64,000 nt of DNA, taken from assembly GCA_020025455.1 (NCBI GenBank), contig JAHHSC010000001.1:16528-80527 (forward strand). The letters run 5' to 3'. Below are positions 26,174 to 36,082 of this stretch, one piece after another. The position numbers and the translations under genes were made by a program. This stretch comes from Lawsonibacter sp. Lineage in GTDB: Bacteria; Bacillota; Clostridia; Oscillospirales; Oscillospiraceae. Each line of letters begins with the position of its first letter. Within the stretch, counting starts at the first letter, position 1. The notes under the pieces were generated by a model. It had not been told where the DNA came from and made no database searches. It saw nothing but the letters and a program-made list of their open reading frames with translations.

Positions 26174-26884
26174 TCAGTTGCTCTTTCGGTTGCCCAGGAA
26201 TCGAAGCAGATACACAAACAGATTCAGAAAATCCAAATACAGATTGAGGGCCGAAAAAACAGAGGCTTTCTCCAGCATATCCGGGTATCCGCTGTAGTAG
26301 AAATAGAAACTGCGAATTTTCTGGGTATCATAAGCAGTATAGCCCAAAAAGACTGCAATGCCAATGACACTTACAATGCGATCCAGGGCGTTGAGGCCCG
26401 GAATAAAGAGCGACAGGATGGAGTACCCAACCAAAAAAATCAAACCGCTGAACAAAATAGGCCGCAGGCTCGACAGATCTGTATGGGTAAAATGGCCATA
26501 GGCAGCCAGCACACCGAAGTAGAGTGCGGTGGCCAGGAACGTCCAGATCACGCTCATCAGATCGAAGATCAGCAGATAGACGGACATGGTCAGTCCAAAC
26601 AGCACCGAAAACGCGATAAAGATTGCCTTTGCGCTGCCCACCGACATCCGCTCGATACGTGAGGTCATGGTGAAGGACAGCACCAGTGTGGCAATTAAGA
26701 TCAGAATGTGTGCATGGACGACATAAAACACAAATCCAGACATCCAGCACACAATTACGGTGGCAAACGTGATCATCAGGCCCAACACCATCCAGAGAAA
26801 GGTCCTGCTGGTGTACTCACCTAGCGTCTCAACGCTCCGCTGGTTTTGGGCGCTCCGATCAAACTCATAGGGATCAAAGCTCAT
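26174..26884 (-). CDS. Bax inhibitor-1/YccA family membrane protein
   Basis: 236 residues with about seven hydrophobic segments: FLWMVLGLMITFATVIVCW, VVHAHILILIATLVL and so on, ending with SVFSALNLYLDFLNLFVYLLRFLG. The family signature includes the AIFIAFSVLFGLTMS and GYTAYDTQKIRSFY regions with the conserved Asp pair near the C-terminus. BI-1 proteins are pH-sensitive calcium-leak channels in the few cases studied; in bacteria the role is mostly unknown. GAGGAG lies eight bases before the ATG. Confidence 0.88.
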   Translation of the reverse strand: MSFDPYEFDRSAQNQRSVETLGEYTSRTFLWMVLGLMITFATVIVCWMSGFVFYVVHAHILILIATLVLSFTMTSRIERMSVGSAKAIFIAFSVLFGLTMSVYLLIFDLMSVIWTFLATALYFGVLAAYGHFTHTDLSSLRPILFSGLIFLVGYSILSLFIPGLNALDRIVSVIGIAVFLGYTAYDTQKIRSFYFYYSGYPDMLEKASVFSALNLYLDFLNLFVYLLRFLGNRKSN

Positions 26885-26944
26885 GGATCATACTCCTCTC
26901 ATATCAATCAGATCCACTTTCTGCGGCGTGGATCGCTCCATATG

Positions 26945-26973
26945 ATTTTACCCTTAGCTTATCAAAATTGCAA
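26945..26973 (-). promoter_or_regulatory. Promoter of the Bax inhibitor-1 gene
   Basis: TTGCAA and TAAAAT are 17 bases apart on the minus strand. The leader after it contains a GATCCAC/GTGGATC inverted repeat. Confidence 0.6.
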
Positions 26974-27510
26974 TCTTTTTATGAGTCCGCTTCTCTCACT
27001 CAATCGCAACTGTCACCTGCCTGTTTCCATGAGTCAGTTGACCAGAGGTTACAAAATTTCCCATAAGCCGGTACTCGCCCACCGCGTCAGCCTAAAAGTC
27101 AAATTTCTGTAAGGCTTATTCCATTTACAATATTTGAATTTGAATGTTTTTTGTTTGAAACAAGAAGTTTTGGGCTTCCATCGTCCTCCCGTTCCAGCCC
27201 ACTGGTTTCGGTCCGTTCCGCATTCTCCCAGGTTTCTATCACAGGTGGTCATTTCTTCACCTCCGTTTACTAGAAACACGCACAAAAAGGTGATTTGGTC
27301 AAAAAAATATCCGCCGCAGTTTCGCTGCGGCGGATATTTTTTGTATCACAGGCGGTTCCAACCTTTTTGACACACTGGAACACGTTTAAGTCTGCCCAAA
27401 AGGGTTCAAGCCATTTGGATTGAACGAGAAAACAACCCTAACGGCTTTTTCCCCGATTATCCTGCCAGCCGAGCCCTGCGCGCTGCCGGTTTATCGGCAG
27501 GTCAAACCGA
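26974..27510. other. Intergenic stretch with a terminator and one short ORF with a strong ribosome binding site
   Basis: Between the LTA-synthase-like gene and the Bax inhibitor-1 promoter. It holds an 18-bp perfect hairpin and, on the minus strand, a short reading frame of 67 codons from 27252 to 27049 whose ATG is preceded by GGAGGTGAAGAA. The predicted peptide (MTTCDRNLGECGTDRNQWAG...) is Cys- and Trp-containing and matches nothing I recognise. A second frame over the same bases has more protein-like codons. Whether either is translated is unclear. Confidence 0.4.
27302..27342 (-). terminator. Strong bidirectional hairpin downstream of the LTA synthase-like gene
   Basis: Left arm 27302-27319 and right arm 27325-27342 pair perfectly over 18 bp with a TTTCG loop; both ends are T/A-rich, giving a U-tract on either strand. 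It is about 170 bases past the LTA-synthase stop. Confidence 0.8.
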
Positions 27511-29643
27511 TCAGGGCATCTTCGACTCACTGCCGAAGGCCACATTATAGAAGTCGTTCTCCACGATCTTGGCCGTGCTGTCCAGCTTATAGCCGACCAG
27601 CTTTTTCATGGAGGAGACGTACTCCTCCTGCTCCTCCGGCGTCATCGTTACTCCGGGCGCAGGGGTGAAGGTCTGGGTGTATCGGTTATAGAAGCCCTTG
27701 TCCGACTTCCAACACCGGGAGGTAAAGATGACCATTCCCTCACTGTCAGAGAGAATATCGCGTCCGGCCAGCATACGGGAGTCATACTCCAGGCCAAGCA
27801 GGTTGGATACGGTGGGCAGGATATCCACCTGCCCGCAGACCTTGTCGATTACAATGGGTTCCTCAATGCTGGGGGACCACATAAATAGCGTGTTCTTGTA
27901 GACATCGAAGTCAATCTGCTTTTCGTCCAGGTGTTCCATTGCCTTGGAGCTGCCAAACGTCTTTCCAGTCAGCTCCTCCAAAGTGGCAATATCGAAATAC
28001 GGGATATGATCCGCAGTCGCCACGATCAGGGTCTTATCCAGCTGACCGGCCTGCTGTAGTTTATCGATCAAAGTCTCAAGGGCCTTGTCCACTTCCATCG
28101 CAGTACCGATATAGTTCTGGGTCACCTCACTATAGGGCAGCGCGCGGATGGTGTCCAGATAAGGCTTGACTGCCCAGTTGGCGGAATACGGCATATGACC
28201 GCTGATGGTCATGTAGTAGACATGGAAGGGCGTGGTGCTGTGGATATAGTCATCCACACTCTGCTCCACCACATAGGAGTCCCGCTGAGGCCAGCAGGGC
28301 TTCCCCCCTCCTGTCATCTCCAGATCCAAGCCGGAACCGCCCTGATGCCAGTCATAGCCCAGGTTGGTGTGGGACGCCAGACGGCCATACATATCGCCGT
28401 TTCCGTGGTAGCCCATCACGTTATAGCCCTGCCGCTTCAGCTGCTGTGCCAGAGAGAAGTACGCATTGGTACCCAGCTCGCCGGTACGCTTCATCGTAAT
28501 GGGGAATCCGTTGTTGGGATAGAGGCCCAGCAAGGTCTGGCACTCGCCGTTGGAGGTGCTGGTAAAGTGCAGCGGGGTATAGAAGTTATTGAACACAAAG
28601 CCCTCGTGGGAGAGCTTATAGAGGGTAGGCGTCAGCTGGGGATCAATGGCGTAGCCAGAAAAGCCTTCCAGACACAGCATAATCACATTGTACCCCTCGA
28701 ACATTCCGGTGTACTCGTTCTTGTTGGTGGGAGTCACGCTGTTGAAGAAGTTGGCCAGCCACTTGATATCCTTGTTGGAGGTGCTCTCAGCCAGAGCTTC
28801 CAGGTCAATGTCCATGATGTTGGGCGAGGTATCAACAGCAGGCCCCGCGGTCTGGTTCGAGCCGTTCCCGGAGTTGTCCTCACCGGAGTTTCCGCTCAGG
28901 TCCCCGATGTTGGAGAAATCATCGTCTGTAATGCCCTTGGCCGGTACAATCTGGTGCTTAACATCCAGTCTGAGCATATTGAGCATACCCAGCTGGTCCA
29001 CCTGATCGTCAATGTTGGTATTCATATGGTAGAGCATTTTGGGGGTCAGATCGCCCTTCCACGGCAGATGGATCACGCCCAAGCCCAGGACATGGAGCAC
29101 CAGCGCAGCTGCCAGCGTCATGCCAGCAAGGCTCCGTTCATACGGTCTGAATCCCATATACCGCCTGCCGAAAATCAACAACAGAATAAACGGCAGCAGG
29201 AAAACCAAAATCAGCGGGATATGGCTCACGACCGTAGAAATGATTACGTCACTATAGTCGGTGAGCTTATTTTCGGCTGCCGTCCCAAGCGAGCTAAAGG
29301 GATAGTAGGACTGCAAAATAATCTTGGCGATGACTTCCACGATATAGATCAGGGAAATCAGGAATGTCAGTACCTTGCTCAGGACGCGGTTCACCCGTTC
29401 GCAAAATGGCAGCGTCAAGGCGGTCAGTACACAGCCGCCGGCCAGTCCAAACACAATGTAGACCGGCATATAAGCCAGGGGTGCGCCCATATAGATGTGC
29501 AGGACCAACTCCAGGTACACAAACAGCACCGGAAAAAACAGCAGTCTCGCAGCAATGCTGTCACCACTTCTCTTATAGGGGGTTCGTCTGCTGTGGTGGA
29601 CACTTGGCGCTGTTCGTTTTCCTTGGTAAGAAGCAGATGGCAT
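27511..29643 (-). CDS. LTA synthase family (sulfatase-fold) membrane protein
   Basis: 710 residues. An N-terminal region with five or so membrane segments (LLFFPVLFVYLELVLHIYM, MPVYIVFGLAGGCVLTALT, VLTFLISLIYIVEVIAKII, ISTVVSHIPLILVFLLPFI, GMTLAAALVLHVLGLGV) is followed by an extracellular sulfatase-type domain. Metal and catalytic positions resembling LtaS are EGFSG, the Thr in FTSTSNGE, and ATADHIPYF near the end. A Gly/Asn/Ser linker sits at about residues 250-280. It may polymerise glycerol-phosphate from phosphatidylglycerol or transfer phosphoethanolamine; the exact substrate is not shown. It follows polC by 57 bases, with GGAGG before the ATG. Confidence 0.83.
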   Translation of the reverse strand: MPSASYQGKRTAPSVHHSRRTPYKRSGDSIAARLLFFPVLFVYLELVLHIYMGAPLAYMPVYIVFGLAGGCVLTALTLPFCERVNRVLSKVLTFLISLIYIVEVIAKIILQSYYPFSSLGTAAENKLTDYSDVIISTVVSHIPLILVFLLPFILLLIFGRRYMGFRPYERSLAGMTLAAALVLHVLGLGVIHLPWKGDLTPKMLYHMNTNIDDQVDQLGMLNMLRLDVKHQIVPAKGITDDDFSNIGDLSGNSGEDNSGNGSNQTAGPAVDTSPNIMDIDLEALAESTSNKDIKWLANFFNSVTPTNKNEYTGMFEGYNVIMLCLEGFSGYAIDPQLTPTLYKLSHEGFVFNNFYTPLHFTSTSNGECQTLLGLYPNNGFPITMKRTGELGTNAYFSLAQQLKRQGYNVMGYHGNGDMYGRLASHTNLGYDWHQGGSGLDLEMTGGGKPCWPQRDSYVVEQSVDDYIHSTTPFHVYYMTISGHMPYSANWAVKPYLDTIRALPYSEVTQNYIGTAMEVDKALETLIDKLQQAGQLDKTLIVATADHIPYFDIATLEELTGKTFGSSKAMEHLDEKQIDFDVYKNTLFMWSPSIEEPIVIDKVCGQVDILPTVSNLLGLEYDSRMLAGRDILSDSEGMVIFTSRCWKSDKGFYNRYTQTFTPAPGVTMTPEEQEEYVSSMKKLVGYKLDSTAKIVENDFYNVAFGSESKMP

Positions 29644-29700
29644 TTTATTTCCTCCAAATCAATTCATACGTTGTCTGCGAATTTGCTTTGACGCCCGGGA

Positions 29701-32700
29701 TTATCCCAACATGGAAAACAGGTCCAGCTGGCTGGTTTCCGGCAGGTCCCCAAAGGCCCCCGCCTCCTTCAGCAGCTCAATATGAGTTTTGGACGCCTTC
29801 GGGCAGGCAGCGGACACTTCCTCAATGGAGATAAACTGCTTGCCCTTGCTGCACTCTGCCAACGAGATGGCCGCCGTCTCGCCCAGGCCGGCTACTGACA
29901 CAAAGGGAGGCCGCAGGGCGTTGTGCTCCTCATCCACGACAAAGCGTGTGGCTTCCGACTGATAGATGTCTAGTCGGTCGAAGGTGAAGCCGCGCAGATA
30001 GAACTCGTAGCACACCTCCAGCGTAGTGAGCATATCCTGCTCCACTGCCGTGGCATCCTTCTCCTTGGCCTGGATCTGACGCATCTTCTGCTGGCACACC
30101 TCCATGCCGCGGCACATGAATGCCTCGTCGAACGCCTTCGCGCGGATTGAGAAGTATGCAGCGTAGAACGCCAGCGGCCGGTGGACCTTGAACCAGGCAA
30201 TGCGGAATGCCATCATGACATAGGCCACGGCGTGGGCCTTTGGAAACAGATAGGCGATCTTCTTACACGAGCCGATGTACCAGTCTGGCACGCCGTGTTC
30301 CCGCATCTCCTCCTCTGCGCCCTCCGGCAGCCCTCGGCCCTTTCGGACGGCCTCCATGATTTTGAAGGAACGCTTGGGTGCCATGCCCTTGGAGATCAAA
30401 AACAGCATGATATCGTCGCGGCAGCCGATGGCCTCACTGACCTTGGCGGTGCCCGACGTGATCAGGTCTTTGGCATTGCCAAGCCACACATCCGTACCGT
30501 GGGAGAATCCAGACAGGCGGATCAGGGTGTCGAACCGATCCGGCTTTGTGTCCTCCAGCATACCACGGACAAAGGTCGTGCCAAACTCCGGGATAGCGGT
30601 GCCGCCGGTGGGGCCCAAAATCTTATCGTTCTCATAGCCCAGCACCTTGGAGGACTGGAAGATGGACATGGTATCCGGGTCGTCCAGAGGAATATCGGTT
30701 CGGGCATTGATGCCGGTCAGGTCCTCCAGCATACGGATCATGGTTGGATCATCGTGGCCCAGCATGTCCAGCTTCAGCAGATTTGACTCCATGGAGTGGT
30801 ATTCAAAGTGGGTGGTGACGATATCACTGGTGGGATCATCGGCGGGGTGCTGCACCGGGCAGAAATCATAGATCTCCTTGTCCTGGGGAATTACCACCAT
30901 GCCGCCGGGGTGCTGACCGGTGGTGCGCTTTACGCCGGTACATCCAATCGCCAGCCGCGTCTCCTCTGCCTTGGAAACGGTCTTGCCATGCTCCTCCAGA
31001 TACTTCTTCACATAGCCGTAGGCGGTTTTCTCCGCCACCGTTCCAATGGTACCGGCGCGGAACACATGGGTCTGACCGAACAGCTCAAAGGTGTAGCGAT
31101 GGGCGTTGGCTTGGTACTCGCCGGAGAAGTTCAAGTCGATATCGGGGACCTTATCGCCGCCGAAGCCCAGAAAGGTCTCAAAGGGGATGTTGAAGCCATC
31201 CTTCACATAGGGGGTCCCGCAGACCGGGCAGACTGCATCGGGCATATCCGCGCCGCAGCCATAACCGTGGGCCGGGCCGTACTCAAAATCAGAGTGCTTG
31301 CACTTGGGGCAGCGGTAGTGGGCGGGCAGCGAGTTGACCTCCGTGATGCCCGACATGAACGCCACCAGAGACGAGCCAACCGATCCTCGTGAGCCAACCA
31401 GGTACCCATGCTCCAGAGAGTTCTGCACCAGCTTCTGAGCGGACATATAAATCACATCGTACTTACAGCGGATAATGTCGCCCAGCTCGGCCTCAATGCG
31501 GTCAACGACAATCTCAGGCGGGTTTTCGCCGTAAAGCTCATGTGCTTTCCCCCACACCAGCCGCTTCAATTCTCCGTCAGAATCCTCCAGCTTAGGGGCA
31601 AACAGGCCCTGCGGCAGCGGCTTGATGGGGTCACACCAGTTGGCGATCATGTTTGTGTTTGTCACGACCACCTCTCTGGCCTTATCCTCCCCCAAATAGG
31701 CAAATTCTTCCAACATCTCGTCGGTCGTTTTGAAGTAGATGGGCAGCGGTGCGTCGGCATCGCTGAAGCCCTTGGAGGACAGAAGGATGTGGCGGTAGAT
31801 CTCATCCTTGGGGTCCAGAAAATGGACGTCACCGGTGGCACAGACGGGCTTGCCCATCTCCTCACCCAGACGTACGATAGTTCGGTTAAAGTCCCGCAGT
31901 TCCTCCTCCGACTTGACCTTTCCCTCCCGCAGCATGAACATATTGTTGCAGATGGGCTGGATTTCCAGAAAGTCGTACCACGAGGCGATGCGTTTCAGCT
32001 CCCCCCATTCCTTATCCTCCACCACAGCCCGGAAAAGCTCACCGGCCTCACAGGCAGAGCCAATAATCAGCCCCTCACGATTTTCGTTAATAAGGGACTT
32101 TGGCATGATGGGCTTGCGCTTAAAGTGCTCCAGATGAGAAAGGGAAATCAGCTTATACAGATTACGCAGGCCAGTTTGGTTCTTGGCCAGCACAATCAGG
32201 TGCTTAGGCTGACGACGGCTGCGGTCCGCTCCGTTTTTCTTGCGCAGCTCCGGCATGGCGCGGTTGATCTCGTTCAGATTGTGCAGACCCATAGCCTCCA
32301 GCTTCCGCCAAAAATGGGGCAGCATATAGGCCACGGTACCTGCGTCCGCATCTGCGCGGTGGTGATGGAACTCGGGCAGATGCAGGTACTCTGCCACCAC
32401 GTCCAGCTTGAACTTTTTCAGCTCAGGCAGCAGATTCTGTGCCAAAATAAGGCTGTCGATGGAGGGGTTTGGGAACGGGATTCCAAACTTTTGACAGCCA
32501 TTGCGGAGAAATCCCATATCAAATTCCGCATTGTGGGCAGCCAGTGGGCGATCCCCCGCGTAGTTCAGGAACATCTGCAGGGCCTCCTTCTGGGAGGGCG
32601 CCCCCTTAAGCATTTCGTCGGTAATACTGGTCAGCGCCGTGGTCTGGGGGTCCAGAATGCGCTCCGGGTCTACAAAGGTGTCAAATTCACTGATAATCTC

Positions 32701-33876
32701 GCCGTTTTTCAAAATGACAGCACCGATCTCAATGATCTTATCCCGCCGCTTGTCAAGGCCGGTGGTCTCCAGATCCACACAGACGATCTCATCGTGGAAC
32801 CCTGCATCCACTTCCCCGTGAATTGCCACGCGGTCGTCGGTATCGTTGATATAGTAGGCCTCTACACCATAGAGCGGTTTGATCTTCTTGGCAGAGTGCC
32901 AGGCGTCCGGGAATGACTGTGCCACACCATGGTCGGTAATGGCAATGGCGGGGTGGCCCCAAGCCTCTGCCCGTTTGACCACATTGACCTCCGGCCCCAT
33001 CTTCGGAGACACCGAAGTCAGAGCGTCCATGGTGGACATATTGGTATGCAGGTGGAGCTCCACTCGCTTCTCCTTGGCGGTATCCTGCCTCATGGCCTTT
33101 TCAGACTTCACCACCGACACGGGTTCCAGAATCATATCCCCGTAGTACCGGTCCATATTCAGGCGTCCCTGTACCTTCACATGCATACCGGACTTAATTC
33201 CGTCCACCAGGGGCTTGCCTTCTTCTCCGGGAAAAAACTTATTGACCCGGATGGAGCCGGTATAGTCGGTCACATCAAAGGACACAACCCATGCACCGCG
33301 CTTTTTCAGCTCCTTGTTGTCAACCAGGAACACATCGCCCTCCACCACAACGGAGCCCATATCCAGTTCCAGATCACCGATCGGCATGGGGGGCTTTGTG
33401 ACGGCACGGCCAAAGATAACCTTGCTGTTGTTCCCTTTGCCGCCTGCGGCCGACTTCACCGCAGGGCGGGTCACGCACTTCATAGCCGCTTTACGAATGG
33501 CTTCGCTGCGGGCAAATGCGTCGTCTACAGGGACGTGATCCGTCTGTTTTGCAGCGGGTTCCGCCTTTTTCGCCGAAGCAGGCTGATCCTCCGCCGGAAT
33601 TGGCTCCGCTTTGACGGGTGCGGTCTGGACTGCACATTCAGGCCGGGCCGTCTCGATCTTGACGGACTTCATGTTATAAGCGCGGCAGACCGCTTCCTCT
33701 GCCTCTCGAACCAGGTTGGGGCCTGCTCCAGCGGCACCTTCCACCACTATTTCGGCGGTACGGGCATGCGAGTCAATGGCAGCAGACAAAATGAGCCAGC
33801 CCTCCACCGCTCTGGACAACTCGGTCCAGCGGCGCAGGGCAGCAAAAAGATTCAAAAAGGGTATCTTCTGGGACAT
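29701..33876 (-). CDS. polC: DNA polymerase III alpha subunit, Gram-positive type PolC
   Basis: Main replicative polymerase of Firmicutes, with its own 3'-5' exonuclease. Domains in order: N-terminal region and a linker rich in Pro/Ala/Lys (about 100-160), OB domain (GSVVVEGDVF, IRVNKFFPGEEGKP), PHP domain starting ELHLHTNMSTMDALTS and including AITDHGVAQSFPDAW, the inserted DnaQ-like exonuclease (CVDLETTGLDKRRDKIIEIG), then the palm with PDIDLNFSGEYQ and GTIGTVAEKTAYG, and a C-terminal HhH/duplex-binding part. 1391 residues, slightly below the usual 1430-1450. It ends the pyrH-to-polC cluster. Confidence 0.97.
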   Translation of the reverse strand: MSQKIPFLNLFAALRRWTELSRAVEGWLILSAAIDSHARTAEIVVEGAAGAGPNLVREAEEAVCRAYNMKSVKIETARPECAVQTAPVKAEPIPAEDQPASAKKAEPAAKQTDHVPVDDAFARSEAIRKAAMKCVTRPAVKSAAGGKGNNSKVIFGRAVTKPPMPIGDLELDMGSVVVEGDVFLVDNKELKKRGAWVVSFDVTDYTGSIRVNKFFPGEEGKPLVDGIKSGMHVKVQGRLNMDRYYGDMILEPVSVVKSEKAMRQDTAKEKRVELHLHTNMSTMDALTSVSPKMGPEVNVVKRAEAWGHPAIAITDHGVAQSFPDAWHSAKKIKPLYGVEAYYINDTDDRVAIHGEVDAGFHDEIVCVDLETTGLDKRRDKIIEIGAVILKNGEIISEFDTFVDPERILDPQTTALTSITDEMLKGAPSQKEALQMFLNYAGDRPLAAHNAEFDMGFLRNGCQKFGIPFPNPSIDSLILAQNLLPELKKFKLDVVAEYLHLPEFHHHRADADAGTVAYMLPHFWRKLEAMGLHNLNEINRAMPELRKKNGADRSRRQPKHLIVLAKNQTGLRNLYKLISLSHLEHFKRKPIMPKSLINENREGLIIGSACEAGELFRAVVEDKEWGELKRIASWYDFLEIQPICNNMFMLREGKVKSEEELRDFNRTIVRLGEEMGKPVCATGDVHFLDPKDEIYRHILLSSKGFSDADAPLPIYFKTTDEMLEEFAYLGEDKAREVVVTNTNMIANWCDPIKPLPQGLFAPKLEDSDGELKRLVWGKAHELYGENPPEIVVDRIEAELGDIIRCKYDVIYMSAQKLVQNSLEHGYLVGSRGSVGSSLVAFMSGITEVNSLPAHYRCPKCKHSDFEYGPAHGYGCGADMPDAVCPVCGTPYVKDGFNIPFETFLGFGGDKVPDIDLNFSGEYQANAHRYTFELFGQTHVFRAGTIGTVAEKTAYGYVKKYLEEHGKTVSKAEETRLAIGCTGVKRTTGQHPGGMVVIPQDKEIYDFCPVQHPADDPTSDIVTTHFEYHSMESNLLKLDMLGHDDPTMIRMLEDLTGINARTDIPLDDPDTMSIFQSSKVLGYENDKILGPTGGTAIPEFGTTFVRGMLEDTKPDRFDTLIRLSGFSHGTDVWLGNAKDLITSGTAKVSEAIGCRDDIMLFLISKGMAPKRSFKIMEAVRKGRGLPEGAEEEMREHGVPDWYIGSCKKIAYLFPKAHAVAYVMMAFRIAWFKVHRPLAFYAAYFSIRAKAFDEAFMCRGMEVCQQKMRQIQAKEKDATAVEQDMLTTLEVCYEFYLRGFTFDRLDIYQSEATRFVVDEEHNALRPPFVSVAGLGETAAISLAECSKGKQFISIEEVSAACPKASKTHIELLKEAGAFGDLPETSQLDLFSMLG

Positions 33877-33906
33877 GATCTCTATAACTCCTTGATCTGG
33901 GTTCTG

Positions 33907-34944
33907 TTACAGGCTCTCGATCAGCGCAAACAGCTCGTCCACCAGCTGATCTTGAGGCACTTTTTTCACGATCTGGCCCTTCTTAAAGAGGAGACCCTCC
34001 CCCACTCCGCCTGCGATACCGCAGTCGGCGGCAGATGCCTCGCCGGGGCCGTTCACCACGCAGCCCATAACCGCAACCGTGATGGGCTTATCCACAGTTT
34101 TCAGACGTTCCTCCACCTCAGACGCCAGAGAAATCAGGTCGATGCGAGTGCGGCCACAGGTGGGGCAGGATACCAGCTCGGCGCCCTCATGGCGGATACC
34201 GGCCGCCTTCAGGATATCCCTGGCGGCGTAAACCTCCTCCACAGGATCGTCGGACAGGGATACCCGCATGGTGTCGCCGATTCCCAATGCAAGCAGGCCG
34301 CCGATTCCAACGGCAGACTTCAAAGTTCCCATACGCTTGGTACCGGCTTCCGTGACACCAATATGTAAGGGGTAATCACTTGCCTGTCTCATCAACTGAT
34401 AGGCCTTCATGGTCACAGGCACATTGGAGGACTTCAGCGAAACACAAATATCGTCGAAGTCGAATTGGTTGAGCAGCCGGATGTGCTCAAATGCGGACTC
34501 CACCATGGCCTCCGGGCAGATGCGGCCGTATTTCGCCAGAACCGACTTCTGCATGGAGCCGCCGTTGACGCCAATGCGGATTGGTATATTGCGGAGCCGA
34601 CAGGCATCGGCCACAGCCTTCACGCGGGACTCATCCCCGATATTTCCGGGGTTGATGCGGACCTTATCCGCACCTGCGGCGATGGCCTCCAGGGCCAGTT
34701 TGTAGTCAAAGTGGATGTCCACTACCACAGGCAGAGGACTGTTCTCCTTGATTTTTGCCACAGCGTGAGCGGCCGCCATATCAGGCACGGCCACCCGGAC
34801 GATCTGGCAGCCAGCAGCAGCCAGCGCGCGGATCTGCGCCAGCGTGGACTCCACATCATCCGTACGGGTATTCGTCATGGACTGAATGGACACAGGAGCC
34901 CCGCCGCCAACTAAAACACCGCCTACGTTGATTTGCTTTGTCAT
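33907..34944 (-). CDS. ispG: Flavodoxin-dependent HMBPP synthase IspG (GcpE)
   Basis: Converts MEcPP to HMBPP with a [4Fe-4S] cluster. Near the N-terminus is GGGAPVSIQSMTNTRTDD; the C-terminal cluster site has CPTCGRTRID (near 265) and AVMGCVVNGPGEA (near 300). 345 residues, the short bacterial form. GGGAG precedes the ATG. Placed between rseP and polC, as in many Clostridia. Confidence 0.97.
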   Translation of the reverse strand: MTKQINVGGVLVGGGAPVSIQSMTNTRTDDVESTLAQIRALAAAGCQIVRVAVPDMAAAHAVAKIKENSPLPVVVDIHFDYKLALEAIAAGADKVRINPGNIGDESRVKAVADACRLRNIPIRIGVNGGSMQKSVLAKYGRICPEAMVESAFEHIRLLNQFDFDDICVSLKSSNVPVTMKAYQLMRQASDYPLHIGVTEAGTKRMGTLKSAVGIGGLLALGIGDTMRVSLSDDPVEEVYAARDILKAAGIRHEGAELVSCPTCGRTRIDLISLASEVEERLKTVDKPITVAVMGCVVNGPGEASAADCGIAGGVGEGLLFKKGQIVKKVPQDQLVDELFALIESL

Positions 34945-34981
34945 GTGTAAGACTCCCTTTCTTGTGCATACAGGCTTTCCA

Positions 34982-36058
34982 TCAATGGTTGAACATCTTG
35001 CTCACGTCGCTGAGGGTGACCACCAGCATCAGCGCCATAAGCGCGGCCAAGCCAATCATGTGGACCAAGCCCTCATGCTCCGGCTTGATTTTTTTGCGGA
35101 AGAGCGCATACAAAATGCCGTTAAGCACCAGAAAAAAGATGCGTCCGCCATCCAGCGCAGGCAGCGGCAACAGGTTCATCACCGCAAGGTTAACGGCAAT
35201 CAAAGCCGCCAAAATGCCAAGGTTATAGACTGCTGCCTGGGTCGTGGGCGAGATTTCCTCATTGCTGCCCACCTTGGTCATGGTGTCAATGATACCCAGC
35301 GGGCCGGTCATATCGCGCAGTCCCATAGCACCTGAGAGCAGATCACCAAGCCCGATCCAGACCGCGCGGACATCATCCATGGCGGTGTACCAGGCATACT
35401 GGACCCGGATCAGCGGCGTGGCGGGCACGACCGTCTGGCCAATGACGATCCCCCGGCGATACGTCATCTCGCCGTTTTGGTTAAGGCCGCTCTCCCGCAG
35501 GGGCATATGGACATCGGGCAGCTTGATTTTCTGTCCGTTCCGCTCAACAACCCAGTCAACGTCATCTCCGGCGCGGTCAAGGAACATCATCAGGTTCCCC
35601 ATATTGTAGATGCGGTGACCGTCCACGGAGATGATCCGATCACCGGGTTCCAGGCCGCACTGCTCCAAACCATAGCCTGGGGTGATTTCGCCCAACACCG
35701 GCTGATAGAATCCGGGAGCACCGCTGTAGAGCACCAAAATAATGAGCAGACCGGTCAAAAAATTCATGGCAGCACCGGCGCACAGGATAATAAACTTCTT
35801 CCAGCCAGCCGCACGTCCAAAGGACCTGGGGTCTGCGGAGTCATCGTCCTCTCCTTCCATAGCACAGTAACCACCAATAGGAAAGGCACGAACACTGTAA
35901 AGTGTTTCTCCTTTCTTTCTATTGAAAAGAGAAGGCCCCATTCCAATCGAAAACTCGTTCACCTTTACGCCGAGAAGTTTTGCACTGAGAAAGTGCCCCA
36001 GTTCATGCGTCGCAATCAGAAAACCAAATATAAGGATAGCAATCAGGATATAGAGCAT
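34982..36058 (-). CDS. rseP: RIP metalloprotease RseP (site-2 protease)
   Basis: Membrane-embedded zinc protease that cuts single-pass substrates such as anti-sigma factors and signal peptides. The zinc motif HELGH is at residues 18-22 in the first membrane segment; a PDZ domain (GLEPGDRIISVDGHRI) occupies about 125-195; the second catalytic segment has NLAVMNLLPLPALDGGR. 358 residues with about four membrane segments. GGAGG sits just upstream. Confidence 0.95.
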   Translation of the reverse strand: MLYILIAILIFGFLIATHELGHFLSAKLLGVKVNEFSIGMGPSLFNRKKGETLYSVRAFPIGGYCAMEGEDDDSADPRSFGRAAGWKKFIILCAGAAMNFLTGLLIILVLYSGAPGFYQPVLGEITPGYGLEQCGLEPGDRIISVDGHRIYNMGNLMMFLDRAGDDVDWVVERNGQKIKLPDVHMPLRESGLNQNGEMTYRRGIVIGQTVVPATPLIRVQYAWYTAMDDVRAVWIGLGDLLSGAMGLRDMTGPLGIIDTMTKVGSNEEISPTTQAAVYNLGILAALIAVNLAVMNLLPLPALDGGRIFFLVLNGILYALFRKKIKPEHEGLVHMIGLAALMALMLVVTLSDVSKMFNH

Positions 36059-36082
36059 ATGACCTCCAAAAAAGACGTAACG

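Noticed and set aside
28195..29691. Large plus-strand frame opposite the LTA synthase-like gene
   Set aside because: Shadow of that gene; the minus-strand protein has clear membrane and catalytic motifs.
31408..32916. Large plus-strand frame inside polC
   Set aside because: Antisense shadow of PolC; the PolC motifs are continuous on the minus strand.
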